Assembly: GCA_035514995.1 (NCBI GenBank)
Contig: DATJCC010000062.1
Location: 1-6,494 of the forward strand
Origin: Leucobacter_A sp035514995
Lineage (GTDB): Bacteria; Actinomycetota; Actinomycetes; Actinomycetales; Microbacteriaceae
DNA length: 6,494 nt
Reading direction: 5' to 3'
Shown: positions 1 to 6,494 of the stretch, one piece after another
Position numbering within the stretch: the stretch's first letter is position 1
Layout: each line of letters begins with the position of its first letter
The notes under the pieces: model-generated
What the model was told of the DNA's origin: nothing
Databases searched by the model: none
The model's input: the letters and a program-made list of their open reading frames with translations, nothing else
Program-made: the position numbers and the translations under genes

Positions 1-2651
1 GTGTTTGCAATTACGAAGTCGAGTCCGCGTGAAGTACCACAATCCTCTTCACGAATAATTACGTCTTGCGAAACATCGACAAGGCGACGAGTCAGGTAAC
101 CAGAGTCTGCTGTGCGCAGAGCAGTGTCTGCAAGCCCTTTACGCGCTCCGTGTGTGGCGATAAAGTATTCTGCAACCGACAGCCCTTCTCTATATGAAGA
201 GAGAATAGGACGAGGTATAATCTCACCTTTCGGGTTGTTTACAAGACCTCTCATACCAGCGATGTTGCGGATCTGTAGCCAGTTACCACGGGCACCCGAA
301 GTCACCATCCGGTTAATTGAGTTATCAGCAGGAAGAGCTTCTTGCATAGCTACTGCAACTTCGTCTGTGGCCTTAGTCCAAATGTCGATGAGTTCGCTTC
401 TACGTTCTGTGTCAGTAATTAGACCCTTATCGAACTGCTTCTGCACCGCTGCCGCTAGTTTCTCATAGCTTGCAACTATTTCAGCCTTATTTTCAGGAGC
501 AACAATATCGCTTAGAGCAACCGTGACACCTGAACGTGTAGCCCAATAGAAACCGGCATCTTTAATACGGTCAAGAGTCTGCGCAACATCGATTTTTGGA
601 TATCGTTCTGCGAGGTCATTCACGAGTGAAGAAAGTGAGGTTTTGTCAGCGACCCCTTCGAAATAAGGGTAGTCCTTTGGCAAAGCTTCATTGAAAAGCG
701 CACGACCCAATGTAGTTTCAATCAGCACAGGCTTTTCATTTACTTCACCTTTTGAACCTACATAATCGCTGATACGTACCCGTATGCGCGACCCGAGATC
801 AAGAGACCCTTGGTCCATGGCAAGAATTGCTTCAGCCACAGAGGAGAAAGCGCGTCCCTCACCTATTGCGCCTAACTTTTCGGTAGTCAGGTGATGCAAA
901 CCGATTACCATGTCCTGGGTGGGAAGAGTAACTGGTCGGCCGTCTGATGGCTTCAAAATATTGTTTGAAGCCAGCATCAAGATACGTGCTTCGGCTTGCG
1001 CTTCAACAGAAAGCGGAAGGTGTACAGCCATCTGGTCGCCATCAAAGTCTGCGTTAAAGGCAGCACAAACCAGCGGATGCAGCTGAATGGCTTTACCTTC
1101 AACCAGCAGTGGCTCGAACGCCTGAATTCCCAAACGGTGCAGAGTAGGTGCACGGTTTAAGAGAACTGGACGCTCACGAATGATCTCTTCGAGCACGTCC
1201 CAAACCTCAGGGCGGCTACGCTCAACCATACGCTTCGCAGCTTTAATGTTGTGCGCATGACCCAGATCAATCAACCGCTTAATAGCAAAAGGTTTGAAAA
1301 GCTCCAAAGCCATCTGCTTCGGTAGACCACACTGGTGCAGCTCTAGCTGCGGGCCCACGACAATTACTGAACGACCAGAGTAGTCAACGCGTTTACCGAG
1401 AAGGTTTTGACGGAAACGGCCCTGTTTACCTTTCAGCATGTCGCTGAGAGATTTCAGTGCGCGGTTGCCCGTTCCAGTGACTGGGCGCCCGCGACGACCG
1501 TTATCAAACAGTGCGTCGACAGCTTCCTGGAGCATCCGCTTTTCATTGTTAACAATAATTTCGGGAGCGCCTAAATCAAGCAAACGGCGCAATCGGTTAT
1601 TACGGTTAATTACGCGACGGTACAGATCATTTAAATCTGAAGTTGCAAAACGGCCGCCATCAAGCTGAACCATAGGTCGCAACTCTGGTGGAATCACAGG
1701 GACCACATCGAGCACCATAGCTGAAGGACTTGCTCCAGTTTTGAGGAACGAGTTAACGACTTTTAGACGTTTAATCGCACGTATTTTCTTCTGGCCTTTA
1801 CCTTCAGCAATCTGCAGGTGCAGGTCTTCGCTTTCGGTTGCAAGGTCAAATGCTTCAAGACGACGTTTGATTGCCTCAGCGCCCATGTAAGCTTCGAAAT
1901 ACTCGCCATAGCGGTCCATTAGCTCACCGAACTGGGCGTCCTCTGGCTTCAAATCGCCAACCTTCAAGCTACGGAAGTCATCCCAGACCTGACGGAGTAA
2001 ATTGATTTCGTCATCAAACTGTTTACGAATCTGTGCAATTTCTTTTTCAGCCGAAGCATTCGCACGACGTTTCTGATCGGCCTTTGCTCCTTCTGCTTCT
2101 AGTGCAGCAAGGTCGTTTTCAGCCTGCTGCATTCTTTCGGAGATTGTAAGATCCCGCTCATCTTCTAGACTCTTGAGCTCAAGCTGTAGCTCTTTTTCAA
2201 GACCTGGAAGATCTTCGTGGCGGCCGTCTTCGTCAACATCGATAACCATATATGCGGCAAAGTAAATTACCTTCTCAAGGTCTTTAGGCGCCATATCAAG
2301 CAGGTACCCAAGTCGGCTAGGCACACCTTTGAAGTACCAAATGTGTGTCACAGGGGCAGCAAGCTCAATGTGTCCCATACGTTCACGACGCACGCTTGAT
2401 TTGGTTACTTCGACACCACAACGCTCACAGATAATTCCTTTGTAGCGCACACGCTTGTACTTGCCACAAGCACACTCCCAGTCACGGCTGGGTCCGAAAA
2501 TCTGCTCACCGAACAAACCATCTTTTTCTGGCTTTAATGTACGGTAGTTGATTGTTTCTGGCTTCTTGACTTCACCGTATGACCAGCTGCGTATATCTTC
2601 AGCGGTCGCGAGGCGGATCTGAAGCTCGTTAAAACCTGTTCTTTCGAGCAA
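1..2651 (-). CDS. rpoC: DNA-directed RNA polymerase subunit beta' (partial, 3' end outside window)
   Basis: Beta' is the largest subunit of core RNA polymerase and carries the catalytic Mg2+. About 883 codons are visible; the family usually has about 1,290-1,320 in actinobacteria, so the C-terminal third is missing. Visible in order: N-terminal zinc site with C60, C62, C75 and C78; a coiled-coil insertion at about 144-232; sigma-binding clamp helices at about 345-388 (RRVINRNNRLRRLLDLGAPE); the switch region ending KRVDYSGRSVIVVGP; the active-site loop NADFDGDQM at 1029-1055 with Mg ligands D535, D537 and D539; the bridge helix from about T784 (SGARGNWLQIRNIAGMRGL); the trigger loop with H834 in THGARKGLADTA; and C871 in EEDCGT, the first cysteine of the second zinc site. 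The start is TTG at 2651-2649, giving MLERTGFNELQIRLATAEDI, placed 5 bases after AAGGAG. The gene lies 43 bases after rpoB and is almost certainly co-transcribed with it. The frame is continuous throughout. An unusual Glu sits at residue 437. Identity is secure; the exact start is very likely. Confidence 0.98.
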   Translation of the reverse strand, partial: MLERTGFNELQIRLATAEDIRSWSYGEVKKPETINYRTLKPEKDGLFGEQIFGPSRDWECACGKYKRVRYKGIICERCGVEVTKSSVRRERMGHIELAAPVTHIWYFKGVPSRLGYLLDMAPKDLEKVIYFAAYMVIDVDEDGRHEDLPGLEKELQLELKSLEDERDLTISERMQQAENDLAALEAEGAKADQKRRANASAEKEIAQIRKQFDDEINLLRQVWDDFRSLKVGDLKPEDAQFGELMDRYGEYFEAYMGAEAIKRRLEAFDLATESEDLHLQIAEGKGQKKIRAIKRLKVVNSFLKTGASPSAMVLDVVPVIPPELRPMVQLDGGRFATSDLNDLYRRVINRNNRLRRLLDLGAPEIIVNNEKRMLQEAVDALFDNGRRGRPVTGTGNRALKSLSDMLKGKQGRFRQNLLGKRVDYSGRSVIVVGPQLELHQCGLPKQMALELFKPFAIKRLIDLGHAHNIKAAKRMVERSRPEVWDVLEEIIRERPVLLNRAPTLHRLGIQAFEPLLVEGKAIQLHPLVCAAFNADFDGDQMAVHLPLSVEAQAEARILMLASNNILKPSDGRPVTLPTQDMVIGLHHLTTEKLGAIGEGRAFSSVAEAILAMDQGSLDLGSRIRVRISDYVGSKGEVNEKPVLIETTLGRALFNEALPKDYPYFEGVADKTSLSSLVNDLAERYPKIDVAQTLDRIKDAGFYWATRSGVTVALSDIVAPENKAEIVASYEKLAAAVQKQFDKGLITDTERRSELIDIWTKATDEVAVAMQEALPADNSINRMVTSGARGNWLQIRNIAGMRGLVNNPKGEIIPRPILSSYREGLSVAEYFIATHGARKGLADTALRTADSGYLTRRLVDVSQDVIIREEDCGTSRGLDFVIAN
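1956..2228 (-). other. Actinobacteria-type coiled-coil insertion within RpoC
   Basis: Residues about 142-232 of RpoC are almost free of Pro and Gly and very rich in Glu, Lys, Gln, Arg, Leu and Ala, with heptad-like spacing (for example LPGLEKELQLELKSLED and AALEAEGAKADQKRRANAS). This matches the long helical hairpin inserted in the beta' clamp of actinobacterial polymerases, known from mycobacterial structures and absent at this place in E. coli. It lies between the conserved block ending AAYMVIDVDEDGR and the block beginning DDFRSLKVGDLKPEDAQ. It supports an actinobacterial origin. The boundaries are approximate and judged by eye. Confidence 0.8.
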
Positions 2652-2656
2652 TGTTT

Positions 2657-2662
2657 CTCCTT
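2657..2662 (-). promoter_or_regulatory. Ribosome binding site of rpoC
   Basis: On the minus strand AAGGAG sits 5 bases before the TTG at 2651. This decides the start: no ATG or GTG gives the conserved N-terminus, and translation from TTG aligns with the usual actinobacterial beginning (MLD/MLE...ELRIGLATADDI). The 43-base rpoB-rpoC gap (2652-2694) is otherwise A/T-rich and shows no hairpin followed by a T-run, so I see no terminator between the genes. Confidence 0.85.
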
Positions 2663-2694
2663 GAAATTCTTTAATTCTTATTTTGGCGACCGGC

Positions 2695-5600
2695 TTAGAT
2701 TTCGTCAGCTGACGATGCTTCAAAGCGCGCGGATAGGTTAATGCCTAGTTCTTCTGCTGTGCGATGTGCCTCGTCATCGTTGTCGCGTAGGTTAACAGCG
2801 GTACCATCAGCACCGAGCACCTCGACATTAAGGCATAGAGACTGCATTTCTTTCATAAGAACTCGGAACGATTCTGGAACACCAGGTTCTGGAATATTTT
2901 CGCCACGAACAATTGCCTCGTACACTTTTACACGGCCGAGAATATCGTCAGACTTCACTGTGAGTAGCTCTTGGAGCGCATAAGCGGCTCCATAAGCTTC
3001 AAGCGCCCAAACTTCCATCTCACCAAAACGCTGCCCACCAAACTGTGCTTTACCACCCAGTGGCTGCTGTGTGATCATCGAGTATGGACCGGTGGAGCGG
3101 GCGTGAATCTTGTCATCAACCAAGTGGTGGAGTTTCAAGATGTACATGTATCCGACCGCAACCGGGTATGGGTATGGTTCGCCTGAGCGGCCATCGAAGA
3201 GACGCGCCTTGCCTGATGCGCCAACTAGACGGTCACCGTCGCGTGTGGGGAGTGTCGACTCCAGCAGACCCGTAATCTCAGCTTCTGTCGCCCCATCAAA
3301 CACGGGTGTTGCAACCTTTGTGTCTGGCGCAGCTTCAAAGTGACTTTCTGGAAGCCGAGCAGCCCACTCGGGGTTCCCCTCCACTTTCCAGCCTTGTTTG
3401 GCAATCCAACCAAGGTGAGTTTCTAGTACCTGCCCGAAGTTCATTCGACCTGGAATACCCAAGGGGTTCAAAATGATATCTACAGGGGTGCCGTCTTCTA
3501 GGAACGGCATATCTTCAACAGGAAGAATCTTTGAGATTACGCCCTTGTTTCCGTGGCGCCCAGCTAGTTTATCTCCCTCGGTGATCTTACGCTTCTGAGC
3601 GATATAAACAATGACTCGCTGGTTGATTCCTGAGCCAAGCTCATCGTCATCGGTTTCAGCATCAAAGACTTTTACCGAGATCACTGTGCCCGCTACACCG
3701 TGCGGAACCTTAAGTGAGGTGTCTCTTACTTCACGGCTCTTCTCGTTAAAGATTGCACGTAGTAGTCGTTCCTCTGCTGAAAGCTCAGTTTCACCCTTAG
3801 GCGTAACCTTGCCAACCAAAATATCGCCGGGGCGAACTTCTGCACCGATGCGAATAATGCCGCGCTCATCCAGATCTTTCAGCGCTTCCATACTTGCGTT
3901 TGGAAGGTCACGCGTGATCTCTTCCTTACCAAGTTTGGTGTCACGAGCATCAACATCATATTCTTCAATATGAATAGAAGAAAGAGTGTCATCTTTCACA
4001 AGATTCTGACTGAGGATAATCGCATCTTCGAAGTTGTGGCCTTCCCAAGGCATGAAAGCTACGAGAAGGTTCTTTCCAAGAGCGAGCTCTCCGTTTTCTG
4101 TTGCTGGACCATCGGCAATTACCTGGCCAGCCTCTATGTGCTCCCCAGCTTTAACGATTACACGGTGGTTGTAGTTCGTTCCCTGGTTAGAGCGGTTGAA
4201 TTTGCGTGTGTAATATGTTGAAGTGCCGCCCTCATCATTTTGAACCGTGACGTAGTCTGCAGATACTTCTGACACGACACCCGCTTCATCAGAGATGATT
4301 ACATCACCCGCATCAAACGCAGCATAGCTTTCCATGCCTGTTCCAACCAGTGGGCTTTCACTACGGATCAAAGGAACAGCCTGGCGTTGCATGTTCGCGC
4401 CCATAAGCGCGCGGTTAGCATCATCATGCTCGAGGAATGGAATAAGTGAGGTTGCCACCGAAACCATCTGCCGTGGTGACACATCCATGTACTCGACTTC
4501 GTCTGAGTTAACCAAAACAACTTCAGATCCCTGCGGCCTTGCTAGAACTTGCTTTTCTGTAAATTTGCCGTTCTTATCAAGAGGAGCACCAGCCTGTGCA
4601 ATCAGGAACTCATCTTCTTCGTGGGCAGTCAGGTAGTCGACCTGGTCAGTTGCTTTACCGTCGACAACACGACGGTAAGGAGTTTCGATAAAGCCGAAAG
4701 AGTTGATCCTCGCAAATGTTGCTAATGCGCCAATCAAACCAATATTTGGACCTTCAGGAGTTTCAATCGGGCACATCCGACCGTAGTGAGACGGGTGCAC
4801 ATCGCGAACTTCAACGCCAGCACGATCGCGTGATAGACCTCCAGGTCCGAGTGCTGAAAGTCGCCGTTTATTGGTTAGACCCGCTAGAGGGTTATTCTGA
4901 TCCATAAACTGCGATAGCTGTGAAGTTCCAAAAAACTCTTTGATCGCAGCCAAAACAGGGCGCGTGTTAATAAGCGTATTCGGTGTAATCGCTTCAATAT
5001 CTTGTGTGGTCATACGTTCCCGTACGACACGCTCCATACGACTTAGTCCCGTACGCATCTGATTTTGAATGAGCTCGCCGACAGCTCTGATGCGACGGTT
5101 ACCGAAGTGATCAATATCGTCAGTATCTAGTTTGATGTCAACCGCTTTACCTTTACGTGTGCCTGGAAGTGTTTTTGTTCCAGCGTGCAAACCAACTAGG
5201 TATTTGATTGTTGAGATAATGTCTTCAAGATTTAGGACCGACTCTTGAATAGGAAGTTCTAAACCTAACTTACGGTTGATCTTATACCGACCGACTTTGG
5301 CGAGATCGTATCGCTTCTCATTGAAGAAACTATTCTCGAGGAGGGCACGGGCTGACTCTATAGCAACCTGCTCACCTGGGCGCTGTTTACGATAAATATC
5401 TTTTAAAGCGTCTTCTTGGGTGAGAATACCAGCATCTTTTTCTAAAGTCAGCTCGATCGATTCATACCCAGCAAACTCTTCACGGATTTCATCTTCTGTC
5501 ATGCCGAGAGCTTTTAAGAAAACAGTGACTGATTGTTTACGCTTGCGATCAATACGCACGCCAACCTGGTCACGCTTATCGATTTCAAACTCTAACCATG

Positions 5601-6192
5601 CACCACGGCTTGGAATGACACGGGCTGTAAATAGGTCTTTATCACTATTTTTTTCTGGTGTGCGATCAAAGTAAACACCAGGGCTACGAACGAGCTGTGA
5701 AACAATCACACGCTCAGTCCCATTAATAATGAAGGTGCCCTTGTCTGTCATTATTGGGAAATCTCCCATATAGACAGTTTGACTCTTTAAAACTTGTGTT
5801 TCAGTATTGAAGAAAGCAGCTTCGACATACAGTGGCGCAGAGTAGGTCTTACCCCGCTCTTTACACTCATCAATCGTGTATTTTTGCTCGTCAAGAATTG
5901 GGTTCTCGAATGACAGTTGCATTGTGCCTGCATTGTCTTCAATAGGCGAAATCTCTTCGAAGATCTCATCTAGCCCGTTTTGTGCAGGGACATCTGTTCT
6001 GCCTTCAGCTTCTGCTTTAGCTAGACGAGCTTTCCAGGCGTCGTTACCGACTAACCAGTCGAAGCTTTCTAGCTGCAACGCTAACAGGTCTGGAACCGTT
6101 AACGTGTCAGAAACCTTAGCGAACGAGAGCCTTGAGCTTTCGCGGCTGTTCTTGGGTGGATTGGTGGACTTTGCGTTGCGCGCAGCGGCCAA
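2695..6192 (-). CDS. rpoB: DNA-directed RNA polymerase subunit beta
   Basis: Beta is the second largest subunit of core RNA polymerase; it forms one pincer, binds rifamycins and helps position the nucleotide and nascent RNA. The 1165 residues fit actinobacterial RpoB (about 1,150-1,180) and lack the extra insertions of the longer E. coli protein. Visible in order: N-terminal protrusion with SQLVRSPGVYFD from about 165; lobe with KRDQVGVRIDRKRKQSV; rifamycin region at 422-448 (SQLSQFMDQNNPLAGL, then TNKRRLSALGPGGL); fork and second rifamycin cluster HYGRMCPIETPEGPNIGLI; acidic pair E722-D723 in GHNFEDAI; active-site lysines K875 and K883 in GDKLAGRHGNKGV; PGRMNFGQ; and the C-terminal clamp and anchor block GGQRFGEMEVWALEAYGAA near 1052-1070. 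The start is TTG, 8 bases after GGAGG. It is the first gene of an rpoBC unit. Odd residues are N441 (usually His) and D456 (usually Glu). Identity is certain; Microbacteriaceae-like affinity is inferred from remembered family sequences. Confidence 0.99.
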   Translation of the reverse strand: MAAARNAKSTNPPKNSRESSRLSFAKVSDTLTVPDLLALQLESFDWLVGNDAWKARLAKAEAEGRTDVPAQNGLDEIFEEISPIEDNAGTMQLSFENPILDEQKYTIDECKERGKTYSAPLYVEAAFFNTETQVLKSQTVYMGDFPIMTDKGTFIINGTERVIVSQLVRSPGVYFDRTPEKNSDKDLFTARVIPSRGAWLEFEIDKRDQVGVRIDRKRKQSVTVFLKALGMTEDEIREEFAGYESIELTLEKDAGILTQEDALKDIYRKQRPGEQVAIESARALLENSFFNEKRYDLAKVGRYKINRKLGLELPIQESVLNLEDIISTIKYLVGLHAGTKTLPGTRKGKAVDIKLDTDDIDHFGNRRIRAVGELIQNQMRTGLSRMERVVRERMTTQDIEAITPNTLINTRPVLAAIKEFFGTSQLSQFMDQNNPLAGLTNKRRLSALGPGGLSRDRAGVEVRDVHPSHYGRMCPIETPEGPNIGLIGALATFARINSFGFIETPYRRVVDGKATDQVDYLTAHEEDEFLIAQAGAPLDKNGKFTEKQVLARPQGSEVVLVNSDEVEYMDVSPRQMVSVATSLIPFLEHDDANRALMGANMQRQAVPLIRSESPLVGTGMESYAAFDAGDVIISDEAGVVSEVSADYVTVQNDEGGTSTYYTRKFNRSNQGTNYNHRVIVKAGEHIEAGQVIADGPATENGELALGKNLLVAFMPWEGHNFEDAIILSQNLVKDDTLSSIHIEEYDVDARDTKLGKEEITRDLPNASMEALKDLDERGIIRIGAEVRPGDILVGKVTPKGETELSAEERLLRAIFNEKSREVRDTSLKVPHGVAGTVISVKVFDAETDDDELGSGINQRVIVYIAQKRKITEGDKLAGRHGNKGVISKILPVEDMPFLEDGTPVDIILNPLGIPGRMNFGQVLETHLGWIAKQGWKVEGNPEWAARLPESHFEAAPDTKVATPVFDGATEAEITGLLESTLPTRDGDRLVGASGKARLFDGRSGEPYPYPVAVGYMYILKLHHLVDDKIHARSTGPYSMITQQPLGGKAQFGGQRFGEMEVWALEAYGAAYALQELLTVKSDDILGRVKVYEAIVRGENIPEPGVPESFRVLMKEMQSLCLNVEVLGADGTAVNLRDNDDEAHRTAEELGINLSARFEASSADEI
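4849..4929 (-). other. Rifampicin resistance-determining region of rpoB, with natural Asn at the His526-equivalent
   Basis: This codes RpoB residues 422-448, equivalent to E. coli beta 507-533 (cluster I). Sequence contacts for rifamycins are otherwise the sensitive type: Q428 (E. coli 513), F429 (514), D431 (516), R444 (529) and S446 (531). The codon at 4870-4872 reads AAT, giving N441 where E. coli 526 and most actinobacteria have His. Alignment is unambiguous because the flanking motifs SQFMDQNNPL and KRRLSALGPGGL are intact. The effect on drug binding is inference from the known role of this residue. Confidence 0.9.
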
Positions 6193-6200
6193 AGGAAAAA

Positions 6201-6205
6201 CCTCC
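6201..6205 (-). promoter_or_regulatory. Ribosome binding site of rpoB
   Basis: GGAGG on the minus strand lies 8 bases before the TTG at 6192-6190, an ideal spacing. It decides the rpoB start: no in-frame ATG or GTG occurs shortly upstream, and the resulting MAAARNAKS N-terminus agrees with related actinobacterial RpoB proteins. Confidence 0.85.
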
Positions 6206-6210
6206 GTGAT

Positions 6211-6288
6211 CCCTAGGGGAACGTAGACTTGAATATAGCGAAAACCCTTCTCAGGTTACCTCGAGGCGTCCAAAAAAGCATGAACGCC
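6211..6288 (-). repeat. Cluster of short inverted repeats in the rpoB leader
   Basis: Three kinds of small dyad symmetry sit within 80 bases, just upstream of the rpoB ribosome binding site. CCCTAGGG at 6211-6218 is a perfect 8-base palindrome 5 bases from the GGAGG. AGGT-T-ACCT at 6253-6261 overlaps CCTCGAGG at 6259-6266, another perfect palindrome. GGCGTCC (6265-6271) pairs with GAACGCC (6282-6288) as a 7-bp stem with one G-U pair in the minus-strand RNA, around a 10-base loop. They could fold in the leader RNA or bind a protein, or be chance; none has a T-run suggesting a terminator for rpoB. No known riboswitch or leader family is recognised. Confidence 0.35.
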
Positions 6289-6334
6289 AGCCAACCGCAA
6301 TATGAAGGCAAGCAAAAGAGAAGTGCAACTAACC

Positions 6335-6364
6335 ACAATACGCCATAAATAGCAAATCTGTCCA
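6335..6364 (-). promoter_or_regulatory. Candidate sigma-70/SigA-type promoter for rpoBC
   Basis: On the minus strand TGGACA (6359-6364, five of six matches to TTGACA) is followed after 18 bases by TATTGT (6335-6340, four of six matches to TATAAT, with the key T-A and final T). Transcription would start near 6328, leaving a leader of about 135 bases that includes the inverted repeats and ribosome binding site. It is the best pair I found between the divergent gene and rpoB, but this is a by-eye match in fairly A/T-rich DNA. Confidence 0.35.
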
Positions 6365-6430
6365 GTGATACATTAAAAAAGTTGTTCAAGTTGAGATATG
6401 TTGGGCACATTTACAGTTAGAGTTGAGTCT

Positions 6431-6494
6431 ATGCAAAAAAATGCTCATATTAGAAGACCAAGTCTCTGGATAATCGGCATACTTTTTTTATTCC
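6431..6494 (+). CDS. Start of a divergent gene, putative membrane protein (partial)
   Basis: From ATG at 6431 the frame stays open to the window end and reads MQKNAHIRRPSLWIIGILFL, plus one more residue (F). A short positively charged head (K3, R8, R9) followed by a run of large hydrophobic residues (LWIIGILFLF) is the usual pattern of a first transmembrane helix or an uncleaved signal anchor. I do not recognise the family; only 21 codons are visible. The next ATG (6441) is in another frame that stops after ten codons, so the first ATG is the better start. There is no clear Shine-Dalgarno sequence upstream, only a partly purine-rich stretch at 6418-6427. A weak -10-like TACAGT at 6412-6417 would give a nearly leaderless message. 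It is transcribed away from rpoB and shares the intergenic region with it. It could also be a chance open stretch. Confidence 0.4.
   Translation, partial: MQKNAHIRRPSLWIIGILFLF

Noticed and set aside
112..2399. Plus-strand open frames opposite rpoC (112-468, 1438-1668, 2217-2399)
   Set aside because: Antisense shadows of conserved RpoC segments, including the trigger loop and switch regions; no family signal.
2652..2694. Possible terminator or promoter in the rpoB-rpoC gap
   Set aside because: The 43 bases contain no stable hairpin with a T-run and no paired -35/-10 boxes; it is an ordinary short operon spacer.
2741..6226. Many plus-strand open frames of 60-120 codons opposite rpoB (for example 3611-3973, 4334-4636, 5420-5674, 5876-6226)
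   Set aside because: They are antisense to a fully conserved gene, are rich in Ser, Arg and Thr as expected of reverse-complement translation, and have no recognisable motifs.
6232..6237. TATATT on the minus strand as a closer -10 box for rpoB
   Set aside because: It matches five of six bases, but no acceptable -35 box occurs at 16-19 bases upstream and there is no extended -10 TG, so the pair at 6335-6364 is preferred.
6213..6410. A 65-residue minus-strand frame in the rpoB leader coding a hydrophobic, Trp-rich peptide ending just before the rpoB ribosome binding site
   Set aside because: It has no Shine-Dalgarno before its ATG, its start lies upstream of the best rpoB promoter candidate, and it resembles no family I know. 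Hydrophobic peptides arise easily in A/T-rich non-coding DNA. Conservation in relatives would change this view.
1..6494. RNA genes, CRISPR arrays, insertion sequences, toxin-antitoxin pairs or other mobile features
   Set aside because: Nearly the whole window is occupied by two intact conserved genes, and I found no long repeats, transposase motifs or tRNA/rRNA signatures in the remaining 300 bases.

Overview
The window is a piece of a bacterial core RNA polymerase operon. Two genes lie on the minus strand in the order rpoB then rpoC. rpoB (beta subunit, 2695-6192) is complete. rpoC (beta' subunit, 1-2651) starts in the window and runs off its left edge after about 883 codons, leaving roughly the last third of the usual actinobacterial protein outside. 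The genes are 43 bases apart, and each has a clear Shine-Dalgarno sequence in front of a TTG start. Both reading frames are intact, with no frameshift, insertion or mobile element.

The organism looks like an actinobacterium of the order Micrococcales, most likely family Microbacteriaceae. RpoB begins MAAARNAKS and contains PGRMNFGQVLETHLGWIAKQ. RpoC contains DGLFGEQIFGPSRDWEC, a bridge helix reading TSGARGNWLQIRNIAGMRGL, and the lineage-specific coiled-coil insertion of actinobacterial beta' (about residues 144-232). Base composition looks, by eye, slightly below 50% G+C. That is low for this family and would suit a small-genome aquatic lineage (Rhodoluna/Aquiluna-like) or another reduced lineage. 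The taxon is inferred from remembered family sequences and was not searched.

Right of rpoB, 6193-6430 is non-coding leader and promoter sequence. It holds the rpoB ribosome binding site, a cluster of short inverted repeats and a fair sigma-70/SigA-type promoter candidate about 135-140 bases upstream of the start codon. At 6431 a probable divergent gene begins on the plus strand. Only 21 codons are visible and they look like the start of a membrane protein. If it is real, rpoBC here is not directly preceded by rplJ-rplL.

Beta and beta' together form the catalytic crab-claw of RNA polymerase. Beta provides the rifamycin pocket, fork loop and part of the nucleotide site; beta' provides the Mg-binding aspartates, bridge helix, trigger loop and clamp. 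All core catalytic motifs expected in the visible parts are present. I see no new biological system. The most notable signal is a natural Asn at the rifampicin-contact position that is normally His (E. coli beta His526), which predicts reduced rifamycin sensitivity.
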